A stretch of 64,000 nt of DNA from Carex sylvatica (GCA_964058845.1 CAXKVR010000010.1:124001-188000); one strand, 5' to 3'; shown: positions 35,358 to 48,544, counted from the stretch's first letter. Notes: generated by a model from the sequence alone, not told the origin. Translations and numbers: made by a program.

Positions 35358-37962
35358 TGTCACACCCCGCGGCCCCACGAGGCGCGACGGGTGCCTCCTG
35401 CCGTAGACATACGGTTGCCCGTATGCCTACAAGGCAATTACGATATAATAGAAAGTAAAACACACCAACAAAACAAACAAATAACTAAGAAAAACAGTTC
35501 ACAAATCCCAACTGGTCAGGTAATATCATACAAAACCCGTATCTCAATGGATACGCATCACAAAATGACATAGAGAACACATATATATATACAATCAAAA
35601 CATAAATCTATACATGTCTCTAGTCACAATACCAGACAAGCTAAGCAGCGGTGAAACCAGGCCTACCGACCTCGTGTCTCTCTCGGATCCGCCGAACCGG
35701 AACCTGAAAAAGTAACCCAAAAGAGGGGATGAGAATTGAATTCTCAGTGCGATAAATTGCCACAAATCGTCCCTGGACTTGCAATCAAAGATTATATTCA
35801 AAATAAAAAGCAAATAAAGCTCAGATCAGTTTATAATCATATATAAACATAAATGCACAGACCCGACAACATTTATTCAAATGAAATCACAAATCAGGAA
35901 TTGCCAAGATGAAATTCAAGCACACAATGTTTGGTTTAACTCGATTTCAGAATATCTGGTAGTAACTACAGATGTTCCACCAAACTGGACCCCAATTCGT
36001 TCCCACTCGTCTGTAGGGTTACAGACACCTACAGACGGCTGTGCCAGGTAAAACCTTTTCTCATGACACTCATCTGTAGTTACAGGCTTAACTGTTTAAT
36101 TAAAAGTCTGGTTCCAATTCATATCCGGAAATCCATATAAATCCAATTGACCATCCAAACGCATTACCCCCTGGGTAATGCCTCCGATACACAGTCACCC
36201 ATAACCAAAATCATAATACAAAGTCACTTACCCCTCGTCCCAACCGGTACTGGGAACTGCCGAGGGCCAGACGATCTAAAGCTTTAGAACACTGAGCGTC
36301 ACAGTCCGTGCACAGACTTGACAAATCCGGATTCACTCCCTGAGTGACGTCATCACGGTGGATGACAATAATACCATATCCACCAACCGATGGTGATATA
36401 AAGCACGGTGACTTTAATTCCAAAATCATATCATTCAGATCAACACAAATAATAACCATACCAGCATGCAAATCAATCAGATAAAACAATTCAAGTTTCA
36501 CTTTATTTGGGCAATGCAATGCATATGAATCAAAACACAGTTTAATTACATGAATCAAAACACAGTTTAATTTCTGAATATAAACTATCAGACAAGTCCA
36601 GAAACCCCGCACCTGAGTAATAGCGCACTCGACTAAGGCTCAGGCGTCTCGAACGACCCAGAAATTCTTTGCCTCGTATGATTACCACCTATTTTACACG
36701 TTAAATTCGATTAACGCGTTCGATTAATATCCGATAATTAATACCATTACCAAACCCTAATTCGAATTCCAATTCAATCGGTAGGTTTAACCAAATAACA
36801 AGAATCGAATGTTTTAACGAAGTTATAACTCGATTAATTCCAACAATTTCCTGAATTTCACACACAAAATACCAAAATCCATTTCCATAAACCCAACCCC
36901 AAAATCCTAGTTCAATTCCAAATTCCACAAGCAAATCAATCCGATTATCGAGTTATAACGTTTCAAATCAAATTCGACTTCGAATTTCACCAAAATATAA
37001 CAAATCAATTGAATTAGGGTTTCCAAGAGAAAAGGAAGATCAATTATCATAAATTAACAACTAATCGAGCTAGAACTCGATTACGAAACCCTAATTACAA
37101 ATTTCAACCGAAATCATGACAAATCGAATAACTCGAATAAATTAGGGTTTTTCAAGAAATTACCAGGGAGAAATATATACCAAATTGAAGCTTTCTATTC
37201 GATCAAGGATCGTCAATTCAGCTCGAATCTCGATTTTTCGGTCAGTTCGATCAGTTTCCGCGCTCAATTTCTCTCTCTCTCTCTTTCCCTTTTTGCTTCG
37301 GCTCTAAGCCCTAGCTCTCCCGTATTTTTATTTCAATACTTCGGTGGAAAAATGAAATGAGAAGAAAGGAAAAATTGATTAATAATTGGAATTTTGCACA
37401 TATACTCCTTCATTTTATTAATATTACCAAACTTTAAAATGTGTGTTACAAATAGGCCCTTATGTAATATTTTATTTATTAAAAAGATGAAAAGAAAGAA
37501 AGAATATGGTTTATTTTATCCGTTTTGCAAATTGGTCCCTCAAAAATGGCAAAAATAGCAAAAATATACACCTCAGTGCGGACCAACCATCCGCACTGCG
37601 GATCCATCCAGCAGCATTCACTGCGCAAATAACAAACACACCCCAGTGCGGACCAATCATCCGCACTGCGGATCCGTCCAGCCGCACTCACGGCGCAGAG
37701 AAAAGTCCGAGCCTAGTGCGGACGCACTGAGGCCAGTGCGGATGCTCCCATCCGCATTCAGTACTTAGCGAAATTTTCAGAAGAGTACAGAACTCACCCG
37801 CAGTGCGTGTGCCCATCCGCACCCAGAGAAATTGCATAAATTCGTTAAGGAAATTGTCCCAATGCGGGTGAAGCCACCCGCAGTGCGGGTCATCCATCCG
37901 CACTGGACCGTTTTTTCTATATTTATATTAAATTTACGATTCTAAAATTTCATAATGTCACA
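35358..37962 (-). repeat. 5' LTR of the gypsy element
   Basis: 2605 bp, the promoter-bearing LTR for the minus-oriented element, nearly identical to 27777-30381. The U3 repeat cluster lies at 37571-37911. The adjacent TSD ACTAT is at 37963-37967. Confidence 0.97.
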
Positions 37963-38481
37963 ACTATAAACCGTGAAATTATGCAAAAACACTATTCATC
38001 AAAAAAGGCATAATAACAGTATTCACAAATTTTTAGTTATTCAGATTCACTAATAAGTAAAACTGAAATACTGCAAAATTTGGGAAAATACTATTCATCA
38101 ATCCCGTAAATCTACTAATCAACAACCCGAAAGATTATACGTGGATTACGTATGACTTTCTTTTCTAACCCGAAATACTATTTGAGAGAGAAACCGAGAA
38201 AGAGAGAAAACTAATCGATCAGACAGATTCAATACGAAGTGAATTAGTAAACTTCTCTCTATCCCTCATCCCTCTATTTATAGGCATTAGGGTCGGTTGG
38301 GAAATGACCAAAATGCCCTTGGTTGTGGTAGTTTTGAGAGGAAGAAGAGAAATTAGATTTTTGCATTTTGGCCCAAAAATCAATTCAATTCATTTGGGCT
38401 TTGATTATTAATTAAGGCTTTGATTGTTAATGGGCTTTAAATTCATAATTTAAATATATAATTAATATTTAAAATCCAAAT

Positions 38482-38484
<3 letters not shown>

Positions 38485-38526
<42 letters not shown>
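38485..38526. repeat. (AT)n microsatellite
   Basis: Uninterrupted AT run leading into a (GA)n run and the left terminus of family B copy 2. Another (AT)n lies on the far side at about 38977-38994, so the element sits in a TA-repeat target. Confidence 0.95.
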
Positions 38527-38550
<24 letters not shown>

Positions 38551-38976
38551 AGGCTAATATACAATCGATTGTTCCTAGCCTCCCGTGCAACCAAGTCATT
38601 TTTCGATTTTTAAAGTCCAAATAATCGATCCAAACCGTTAGATGTCATCTCCATATTAAAATGTGCTAGGAGACCAAATTTTATATTTTTTGGAATTTTT
38701 TTACTATTTATTAAGCCACTTTGAAAATTGCTGATCCAACGGTGGCTTACCAAACAGTAAAAACCAGAAGCTACCGTTGGATCAGCGATTTTCAAAGTGG
38801 CTTAATAAATAGTAAAAAAAATTTAAAAAATATAAAATTTGGTCTCCTAGCACATTTTAATATGGAGATGACACTAACGGTTTGGATCGATCATTTGGAC
38901 TTTAAAAATCGAAAAATGACTTGGTTGCACGGGAGGCTAGGAACAATTGATTGTATATTAGCCTATCTCTCTCTCT
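38527..38976. mobile_element. long-inverted-repeat element, family B, copy 2 (about 450 bp)
   Basis: Outer arms begin with a (GA)n run then GATAGGCTAATATACAATC, and run to CCTCCCGTGCAACCAAGTC. They mirror each other across the centre with few mismatches. The inner core (GATCCAAACCGTTAGATGTC, CTCCATATTAAAATGTGCTA, TTTACTATTTATTAAGCC, CTGATCCAACGGTGGC) matches copies 1 and 3. The outer arm is unrelated to theirs. Non-coding; a 148-codon open frame across it is an artefact. Confidence 0.87.
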
Positions 38977-39989
38977 ATATATATATATATATAATTGTCA
39001 TGTACAATTATATTTCTCTCGGTTGTTATTTTGGTAACTTTTATACAACGAATGTGTACGTTTATAAATTAACTTTTTGTTTTTACTTTGCCATTTTTTA
39101 TAACATTTATAATTTAATTATATCACGTATAATTAATTATTATCATCTTATTATTAATCATAATTAATCAACAAGATTCTCCGATTAGCTCCTATACGGT
39201 GTGACCCAATAGGATCCGTGTTATGTTGGTAAATAGAATTAAAACTATTTTAACTTCTATAATCATATGAGGTATCTGACATCTGCATTATGACCATCCA
39301 ATTACACATATGATGCTGTACTGTACAATACCACGATCCAGTAAAATATTTTACTCGTATCAGTTCTTTTGCCACATAGCTATAACTCGTATAGAGATAC
39401 GATGGACAATAGTACTTTTGGTAAACCATCACTCTCTCAGCTAATCTATGTATATCGAAGAGCTACCGTTATGACTGTGTTTTACCGACAGTGCTAGATA
39501 ACAATCACATATACACATCTCTTAGTAGGAAAGATGAATACCTCATACTTTAGAACTTAACACTGAATGAAAATATTAATGACACGTACACAATTCTATT
39601 TAATGTTTCATTCGGGGTCTGTCAAATACCATGTTCCTGAAATATGTATCTATGTGATTAAAATGACATCTCTTGTCAGTGGTCTATAAAACTTGACCAT
39701 CTTTTAATCCACATACTAACCTTGTAGCAGTCAATTAGTGTTCCTGCTAATTACCTTGGTTAGTGACTTTTAATAATATATATCATCTATATTATGGAGT
39801 TTCATAATTACAGTCATGAACTCGAAGTGATCCATAAATATAATAATACTCAAGGCAACAAAATGATATATAATTAAACATTCAATTCATGAACAAAACT
39901 TTATGATAATTTATTGTATTATTGACTTCTAAATTATTACAAACTAACAAAATGTATGCTTAAGTACTTCGTCTGCCATACTAATAAAT

Positions 39990-40590
39990 TCAAACAATAT
40001 TCTAAATTATTTTGAATTTTTCTAAATTATTCTAGACCATTTTGATATTTTCTAAATAATTTTAGACCATTTGGTATTTTCTAAATTATTCTAGACCATT
40101 TTGGAAAATTTTAAATTAATAGCATAATATTCTCAACTATTTTAGAATTATTCGGACAATATTCTAAACTATTTAAAATGAACTAATTAATTATAATAAT
40201 AAATTAAAATAAAAAAATAAAAAAATCTGAATCGAAGAGTCGAGCGATCAGACAGTCAGAGCTCCGAAAGGGATCAAAAAAAAAGAGGTTCCTAAAAAAA
40301 TTCTAAATTATTTTAGAATTTTCTAAATTAATCGCACAATTTTCTAAATTAATAGGGTAATTTTCTAGACAATTTTTAAATTTTCTAAATTAATAGGGTA
40401 ATTTTCTAAATTATTCTAGACTATTTTTGTATTTTCTAAATTATTCTATACCATTTTGGTATTTTCTAAATTATTCTATACCATTTTGGTATTTTTCTCA
40501 ATTATTCTATACCATTTTGATAATTTCTAAATTATTTTATATAGTTTTCTAAAATTCTAAATTATTTGGACAATATTCTAAACCATCTAA
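39990..40590. repeat. AT-rich minisatellite
   Basis: About fifteen degenerate copies of a 25-40-bp unit like TTTTCTAAATTATTCTAGAC followed by CATTTTGGTA. A block of three nearly identical copies sits at 40430-40530. A non-repeat interruption lies at about 40190-40290. Confidence 0.8.
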
Positions 40591-40599
40591 AATTAAATA

Positions 40600-42953
40600 A
40601 TTTATTATATTATAAAATAAAATAAAATAATTACCTTGAAGTGGGGCTGCCGTGGGGAGAGGAGAGAACTGAGTGGGGAGAGGAAGAAGGGTCAGGTCCT
40701 TATGTAGGGTAATCCCGGGTTCGAAAAAAAAAATTCGGTTATGGATGTTGAAACCGGAAAAAAAAATTCTAGTTTGCATAGTTTTGGAAAAACAACAGTC
40801 GATTGGTTATTTTTTAAAATTTTATTTATTTTTTGGATATAAATAAAAAAATCGGTATGAGCAGCTTACGAGTTTACCAAAATTTAATAAATTGTCATAA
40901 ATTAAAGAAGGAGACGCGCTGGATGGCTAGAGAGGCGAAGCGCAATGGCAGAGGGGCGGGTCGCAATGGCAGAGGGCGGAGTCGCGATGGCGGAGAGGCT
41001 GTCGACTTTAGGTGATTTGGTTTAGATTTTGGATGATGGCGGAGGCTTTAGGTTTAGGTTTAGGTTTTGGATCATCTGTTTTTTTTCAACTTGTTCTATC
41101 TATTTACAAAAAAAAAATGAATGTATGACACTATGAATATTACACAGGATTTAATGAGTCAAGACTGATGTTGTAGAAATTAATGGGATTGAATGTGGCA
41201 GAGATTAAATGTGGCAAATCCTTAATAAGCGAATTATAAGCGAGTTGGGGCATGCTCATGTTCGCTCATTAAGTAAATGAGCGAGTTATTAATGAACGAG
41301 TTTAAGCAAGTTAATAAATGAGCGAATTTAAACGAGCTTTTATTAAGCGAGTTATGAGCGGCTCACGAGTTATGAGCAATTTACTCACCCCTAAACATAT
41401 GCTGCAATTTCTTCTTTTCTATACTAGTATTATATTAATATAATAAATATATTAATATGTTATTTTTTTATTAATATGTTATTGTTAGAGGTCGCTACAT
41501 GGAAAGTCGTACATGTAATTGAGTTTTATTAATTTTGCAACAGTTTGAGAAAAGGAAAGTAAAATCCTGGTCGTTAATCTTGTCATGGTGATGAGGTCAT
41601 CTCTTTGTTGCCTTATTGGACCAAGAGGCGTTACTCTCGGCCTGTTTACTAAAAAAAATTAGTCATTAGCTAAACCCACAAAAATATTTTGCAAAATAAA
41701 ATATCCTATTGTTTTTAAATTGCTCAGTTAATATAAAATAGCTGCCATGTCGTGAATTACATAACTTGCGCGTATATTAGTATCTTGTGACGTCAATTGG
41801 TACCATCCTGCTACTTGAAATGATCAAAATCAAACGGTACAAAATTTTGCTTGCCTTCAAGGCTGGTTAAGAGGATTATGAGGGACACCTCCAGTCATGA
41901 AGAACTGCACAACACAATTCAACATCCTCAACAAACTGTAAAAGCTGTTAGCGACTAATGATGCTGTCAGTGTTAGGGAGTTGTTACCAGCATGTTAGAG
42001 AACTAAACCATAGTTAGATACAGGTAATCAGGATTATAAGAAAACTGAAAACATAATACAAGCAATGAATATTTGAATTTCATCTCTTCCTCTTCTCAGC
42101 TGTAAAGCTTCCTACTGGTAAAAGCAAATACACTTTTACTTGATAAAAGATAACTTCATTCTCTGAACTATTTACCAATTATGAACTCACCTGATGAGCT
42201 ATATAAAATTAAAATATCAGAAACAACAAGATCTATTAAACAAAGTAGGTGCTGCGAACAGGTATTGTACTAGTAAGGCAGCAAGCCAGTATCGAACCAA
42301 AACAGTAGTGATTTAAACACAGAATGAGCTATCAAATAGCAACCTACGCTATACGTAACTTCTTTCTGGTAACGTGGTGCATGGTGGTGTTGTACTGGTA
42401 CGGACATGACCAGTACTGAAATGGTTTGAATGAAGGAAAGTCCAATTGGCAGTGTTAAACTGTTGAAAGATGATCAATTTGAAATGCAATTAGATTACTT
42501 TTGATACTTCAGCGTGTAGCTATGGTCCCTTCTCTGAAATATATTATGTTTTCTATGATATGATTGACCTGCTTGACAAATAAGTTACGATATTTAGTCT
42601 CAATGCAATTCTTTCCACATTTGATGACATAATTGTGACCCAATTTCACTTGCCTTTTTATAGAAAAACTGAAACAAGAAAAGAAACTGTGAATCTGTTA
42701 TTCTGTTTATAACTACAATGTACAAGCCAGAGCTAAGTCTGCTTTATACCTTATCTAAATCCTCTGAAACTATACCAGTTTATTATGATCTTATCCCTAT
42801 TAGAGGTCCCAGTTGATATCTTGATCCGACGCTCCAGACTGAAGTACCTGAGCACCAGATGGAACTGCACGCTTGAGATCTAGCTGTGTACCTCTACTGG
42901 CATCCATATGAAGATGATAGAAGCTGAAGCAATAATCTCTTATATAATCCTAT
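40600..42953. other. intergenic, 3' side of the receptor kinase gene
   Basis: No gene recognised. A purine-rich piece at 40900-41030 gives a short Arg/Gly-rich open frame that looks accidental. At 41215-41393, repeated GAGCGAGTT-like motifs end in CACCCCTA, which resembles the right end of a hAT-type element without a visible left end. The part next to 42953 is likely 3' UTR of the kinase gene. Confidence 0.4.
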
Positions 42954-45900
42954 TCACACTTTGCAGAAAAGACCGTTGCAACTATCACTGTCCTTCTTTC
43001 CCAAAAGAGGGCCCACGTCATACTTGTCCAAATTCTTATTCCCAGAGGTTTTTTGGTTCAAGACATCATACTTCACCAACACATCGACCACGTCTTTCAT
43101 GGTAGGCCTTGTCGAAGGAACTGCGCCAGTACAAATCAAGCCGAGTTTGAAAACCACCTCGATCTCATCCAAGTACGGCGTTTCTCTTATTTCTTTTTCT
43201 AGGCAATTGTATATGGCGTTTCCCTCTTGTATGTTCCACCACGCCCACTCGGCCAGACTCCCATGGTCCCCACCATTATGTGCTTCCCGGCCGGTTGTCA
43301 GTTCCAGAAGGACCACCCCAAAACTGTACACATCAACCTTTTCATTCACCTTTCTAGAATACCCACATTCTGGAGAGAAATTAAGAAACTACATATTAGA
43401 ACAAGTGTAATGCAAGGATTATAACACCTATGGATATGCCTATTTTTAAAGAGAGATAATCAGTGTGTGTTCTTCTTTTTTGTTTCATAGGATCTTTTTT
43501 ACTTTCTTTTGGTGTCAATTTAGGATCTTCAATTGGTTATACTCCATCCTTTTACTTTCCTGGTTTATTTGTTTTAATTAGCCTATTGGATACCAGGACC
43601 TGTATTTCTTTGGTTTAATTTCACAATTGAGGGTCTGTTGAGGAAAATTTTGGATTATATTGTGAAAAGTTAAAAACCAAAACTTTACGATTAGGACAAT
43701 TTGGGATCACAATTGAGCAACAAACACAAACTGGAACTGTATTGTCCAGAAAGCTCTCAGAAATTTGATATTGCCATCAATAATAAAAAAAAAATGACAT
43801 ATTTTCTAACCTGGGGCCATGTAGCCAAATGAACCGGCAACAGCCGATACAGTCTCGGGCTCATCAGGCTTCATCAGCAATCGGGCCAACCCGAAATCTG
43901 CAATCTTTGCATTGAATTCTGAATCTAACAAAATGTTGCTGGACTTAACATCACGGTGCACAATTGGAGGTGCACACTCGTGGTGCATGTAGTACAATCC
44001 TCGTGCTGCACCAATGGCAATTTGAAGCCTGGTGGGCCAATCCAGTGACCCAATTGGCGTTTCTGTGGGACCTCCTGTAAAATTACTCTTGCCATGGAGC
44101 CATTTGTCGAGACTACTGTTCTCCATATATTCGTATACCAACAGCTTTGAGTCAGGACTGGAGATACAGCACAGTAACTTGACAATATTGGAGTGCCGAA
44201 TTGAACCCAAGATTTTAACCTCAGAATCAAACTCATGCTCCATTTTTGTGCCATGCTTTCCCTTGCTGTAAATCTTTTTAACAGCCACAACATCTCCGGC
44301 ACGAATGCTGACAGACACACGGTACACCTGTCCAGACCCGCCGGAACCAACCAAGTTCTCCTCGACCATCCCACAAATAATGGAATTTTCAGTGAAATCT
44401 AACCTATGAAAGGATGTGAGTTTCCACATGGCAGGATCAGAAGCATCCTTCTTCCTGCGATAATCCCTCATTAAACATAGTGCAAAAATCACAATAATTA
44501 CCAGGATTAACACACCGAGCGCAATGAAAAGATTACGCAATCTGTGTGAGATTCCATCATGCGATCCGGTGTGGCAACTGCTGACACCATTGATTGAAAC
44601 CGATGAACAAAGGCCAGGATTCAAGAGGAAACTCTCATCATAGGCAGTACTATCTATCCCTGAAGGAATCTTCCCAGAAAGGTCATTTGATGAAAGGTTT
44701 AGAAAGTTAAACTTGACATTGCCAAGTGCTGATGGGATCTCACCAGACAGCTTATTTGATGAAAGGTCGAGTGAGGTGAGCACCAGCATGGACCCGATAG
44801 ACGCGGGGATCTCACCTGATATCTTATTATGGCTAAGATTGAGCATAGAAAGGGATTCTAATGACCCAATTGAGGCCGGAATCTCTCCAGAAATACTATT
44901 TTCAGATAGATCCAGAGTTTGAAGCAGTGGCATCCCAGTGGAAAGATTTGACGGGATGTCGCCGGTGAAATTATTGCCACCAGCTTTCAATACAAAAATA
45001 AGGCTAGAATAGCTCGGTAAGTTCCCTGAAAACCGGTTGTTTACAATCTCAAGCCTCGTGAGATTTGATGGTAGGCTTGACGGAAGCTCCCCAGATAACA
45101 TGTTGTTGCTCATAAGTATTGTAGTAAGGTTTTGCATCTGCCAGACACTGGGAGGTACCTCACCAGTGAACTGGTTGTTATCAACTTGTAAGTTGTTGAG
45201 GTGGGGGCAATTACCGAGTGACTGTGGGATAGAGCCGGTCATGGTGTTGTTTGAAACTGATAGAGATGTGAATGAACCATTGTAGCAGATATTTGCCGGA
45301 ATCTCACCGGACAGTGCGTTGTTGAAAACTTCTAAGTTCCATAGGGGAGAGTGTTTGCCCAATTCTTGCGGCAATGTCCCGGTTAGGTTATTGTAGAATA
45401 ACCGCAGATCAGTTAGTTTCGGCAAAAGGCCGATACCTTCTGGTATCTCTCCTGAGAATTTGTTGTATGAAAGAAAGAGAATTGACAGATTCTGCAATGT
45501 GCCAAAGCTTTCGGGTATGGACCCGGTAAGTTGGTTCTTTATCAAATCAATTTTCACCAAACTGTTGGCTTTAAATGGGTTGTTAATTGTGATTTCACCA
45601 GTTAGGTTGTTTGAATAAAGATACAAGTATTTCAAGTTTGAAAAGCTCCAAATACCGGAAGGGATGGCACCATTAAGGCTGTTCTGTGACAGGTCAAATT
45701 GCACCAACTGTGTCAATTTGATAAAGGAATCTGGTATCTCACCTTCTAAATTTGCCCCTGCCATGAACATATATGTAAGTTTTGTTAAATTACCGTAATC
45801 ATCTGGAAGTTGGCCTGGTGTAAATGAATTCCATGCAAGTGTGAGTTCTTGCAAATTGGTGAGGTTGCTTATGAACCTTGGCATGGTACCATTAAACAAA

Positions 45901-46430
45901 TTGTTGTCTAACCACAGAGATTGCAATTGAGTCATTTTACCGATACTTGTCGGAATTTCTCCAGTGAAATTATTGTCTGACAAACAGAAATAGGTGATAT
46001 TAGGAAGCACCATATCGATATTAGATGGTAATTCACCAACAAACGAATTCTCAGAGAGATCGAGGTACTGGAGGTTTGAGCAATTGGAGAGGAATTGAGG
46101 GAAGGAGCCGGATATCTCATTGTAAGAGAGATCAAGATGGGATAAGCTCTTGAGTTGGCATATGGCTTGAGGGACATCTCCAGTAATGCTTTTACTGTGT
46201 AGCACGAGTGATGTGACCGAACCATCGGCTGAGCATGTGACACCGGTCCAGTTGCAGTAGCTACCGGAGGTGGAGTTGCTCCAGGAGGCCAATGCAACTG
46301 GGTTGTTCCAGTCATCCTTGATTTGCAAGAGGGTTTGTCTCTCTGTGCTGGTTTGCGAGAGAGAGAGTGGTATGAACGAGAGTAGAGAGAAGAGGAGGAG
46401 GAGAGAACGAAGGACAGGCGAAGACGCCAT
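42954..46430 (-). CDS. LRR receptor-like kinase, subfamily XI (HSL3/At5g25930-like)
   Basis: Probable plasma-membrane peptide receptor. Two exons, 46430-43811 and 43369-42954, sum to 3036 nt (1011 aa). The phase-1 intron falls between APG and ECGYS, right after the activation segment. The protein has a signal peptide (about 1-25, ending SLSLSQ), the LRR N-terminal Cys pair CNWTGVTC, about twenty LxGxIP repeats, and a CSSV...SSC pair. A single membrane helix lies near 632-652 with a basic stop-transfer DYRRKK. The Ser/Thr kinase has glycine loop VGSGGSGQVYRV (about 690), VAVKK lysine, HRDVKSSN (about 822) and DFGLA. Catalytic residues look intact and it is an RD kinase. Its nearest remembered relatives are HSL3 of Arabidopsis and the Solanum PERU clade. 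The ligand cannot be told from sequence. Confidence 0.93.
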
Positions 46431-46600
46431 TGTGGAGGTGGCTTGGTTGTGGTTTGAACGAGAATAGGAGAGATTGAGTGTTTATCTAAAGAGACTAAGA
46501 GTAAAGTGTGCGCGCGTGTGTATTGATGTGGGGTCATGGTGAATTGGTGATGAGATTAATAATAATGGCATCACTGTCACTATTGTTGCTTTCTTTGGCG
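46431..46600 (-). promoter_or_regulatory. proximal promoter of the receptor kinase gene
   Basis: Only 170 bp separate the start codon from a family A MITE, so the MITE lies in or just above the core promoter. A CACACGCGCGCACAC-like run (minus strand) occurs near 46508-46520. No convincing TATA box is assigned. Confidence 0.4.
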
Positions 46601-46790
46601 GGAATTAAATCTGCTACGATCCTAAATGGAATTGTAGGATCCTACGATTCTATATCTAACCTTTCATTTATTTTGAGATTCGTGCATTAAAAACAACTTT
46701 TATGAAGATTCGTACAACTCAAAAAGTAAAAGGTTGGATTTAGAATTGTAGGACCCTACAATCCATCAGGATCGTAGCAGATTTATTTCC
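46601..46790. mobile_element. Mutator-type MITE, family A, copy 4 (190 bp)
   Basis: Ends read GGAATTAAATCTGCTACGAT (left) and GGAAATAAATCTGCTACGAT (right, minus strand), near-perfect over the terminal 25 bp. Interior blocks GATTCGTGCATTAAAAACAA and GTAAAAGGTTGGATTTAGAA match copy 1. The 9-bp target duplication TCTTTGGCG (46592-46600 and 46791-46799) is exact. This is the best-preserved member of the family. Confidence 0.93.
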
Positions 46791-47811
46791 TCTTTGGCGA
46801 GTCTCCAGTCAAAGTCGCTACCATATAAAAAGTATCTAGTCAAAGGTGGCTGCTGGGTCGTTGACTACGAAGTGGATACTCCGATTACAATACCCAATTA
46901 GTTAATTTGTTGCGAGATGGATTGTTGGATATTGAAATCTGAAAAATAAAAAAGTTGCATGAACTTCAGTGTCTTCTTTCTTATTTGACATGTTTTACAT
47001 TTGACAGAATATTAGTAACAATATAATTTTTGTTGATGAATTCATTTTTTATTTTTTTTAATTTATTTGGGCTAACCAAACACAAATTCGATCCGATAGC
47101 GCATTAATGATTAGTTAGAAACGCATTATTCTGGAAGAAGTGGAAGGATGGAAAGAAAGCTACTTTTGTTATGTTCAAAGCGTAGTCTTCCTGGAAAATA
47201 AAAATAAAAAATAAAAAATTGTGCATGAGCCACAGCGAAACGAGCAATTTCAGAAATTAAGATTAAATGCTCCTAATGATCCATTCCAAAATTCAATATT
47301 GCAAATGTTCCCATTTCGTTTGTAGTTCATCGTTTTCAATTTTTCATGCAATGTGAATTATATTTTTGTTGAGGAAGGTTCTAATACTTTATGTTTTGTT
47401 GAATTTAGTACGAGTTAATTGTTTTGTTGAAAAAGTTGGAGTGGTTACCTTGCTTTTAGATGATCAAGCTAGAGTTGGAATTCTTATATCCAAACCTGCT
47501 TCCCCTTCTCTCCGAATTTAAGCGGGAGAGACGAGATGAGAAGAGAATTTCAGCGAAAATAAAAAGTTACATCAAAAAAGACAGGAGATAAATATGTGCA
47601 CAAAAAAGGAAGGGACAAAGAAGGAGAAGATACTAAATAATTTATTAATTATATTTTATATAATCTTAAACTTAATTGATCTCATTTTTTGATTAATTAG
47701 ATAAATATGTGAGTTATTAAATTTTTAGATGGTAAATATATAATTATATAAATTTGGATGGTAAATACGTAATTTCATAATTTTTTAGTGGTATATATGA
47801 AATTCTCCCTT

Positions 47812-47930
47812 AAAAAATAGTAAAAAAATTTCAAAAATTATAAAATGTCATCCTCAGGCATATTTTAATATGATATCATTTGAACAGTTCGGATCGACAA
47901 TTTAAATTTTAAAAACGAAGATATGAAATA
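47812..47930. repeat. half copy of family B element
   Basis: AAATAGTAAAAAAATTTCAA, a degenerate CATATTTTAATATGATATC block and GTTCGGATCGACAATTTAAA match the right half of the family B core. The left half is missing, so this is a deletion remnant or solo arm. Confidence 0.65.
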
Positions 47931-47964
47931 TGAGGTATGATGAGGTATGAAAGGCATGAGGTAT

Positions 47965-48070
47965 TGGAACCCTTCTTGTTAAATTATTTAGTGTAATATA
48001 TATTTTATAACTTTGACTGGAACCCTTCTCGTTAAATTATTTAGTGTAATATATATTTTATAACTTTTGA
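47965..48070 (+). repeat. 53-bp tandem duplication
   Basis: Two almost identical copies starting TGGAACCCTTCTTGTTAAAT at 47965 and TGGAACCCTTCTCGTTAAAT at 48018, each ending TATTTTATAACTTT. Confidence 0.92.
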
Positions 48071-48544
48071 GTCAAAGTTGGAAATGAAGCTGTCTAATTA
48101 TTTAATATCTATAAAAAAAAAATTACTGTGTTAAATAAGAGTTTATTTGTAATTATTTTAATAAAATAACGACCAGATTGGTTCAATAAGATATTGCCTA
48201 TATAATATTAATATTGATTGCAATACAGAAATAATAGTTAAAATCAACTGTTTTTACTACGTAAAGATAGCAAAAATACATAAATTTTTTTATTATATCT
48301 ATATAACGTGTAAAGACTAAAGATAGATCTTCACAAATGTTACTTTAATCAATTAGACATGCGCTTTTATTTCGGATAACGAAATTCGAATTTGACCAAT
48401 GGCGCATTTATGATTAATTAGGACAGCAATCAGCATCGTTCTAGAAGAAAGGGGTTAAGGAAAAAAAAATCTATTTTGGTAGAGTTAAATTCAGAGTCTT
48501 ATAATAAATTCTTATGATTAATTAGGACAGCATCGTTCTAGTAG

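Larger units (their letters stand above)
27777..37962 (-). mobile_element. Ty3/gypsy LTR retrotransposon, chromovirus (Tekay/Del-like), complete structure
   Basis: 10,186 bp with two 2605-bp LTRs (27777-30381 and 35358-37962), each starting TGTCACACCCCGCGG and ending TGTCACA on the plus strand. The 5-bp target duplication ACTAT (27772-27776 and 37963-37967) is exact. Coding direction is minus, so the right LTR is the 5' LTR. It has a tRNA-iMet-type primer site, a polypurine tract, and gag-protease-RT-RNase H-integrase-chromodomain in gypsy order. About eight differences between LTRs, all transitions by my reading (about 0.3%), indicate a recent insertion. The reading frame is nevertheless interrupted. 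Clade assignment is by motif recognition only. Confidence 0.95.
37968..39900. other. degraded retroelement-like DNA (outside family B copy 2)
   Basis: A CTATTTATAGGC promoter-like motif near 38272 and the CCTATACGGTGTGACCCAAT-type segment near 39190 resemble pieces of old plant LTR retrotransposons, but no LTR pair, PBS or coding frame is found. The identification is weak. The gypsy element and a family B element are inserted in or beside it. Confidence 0.3.
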
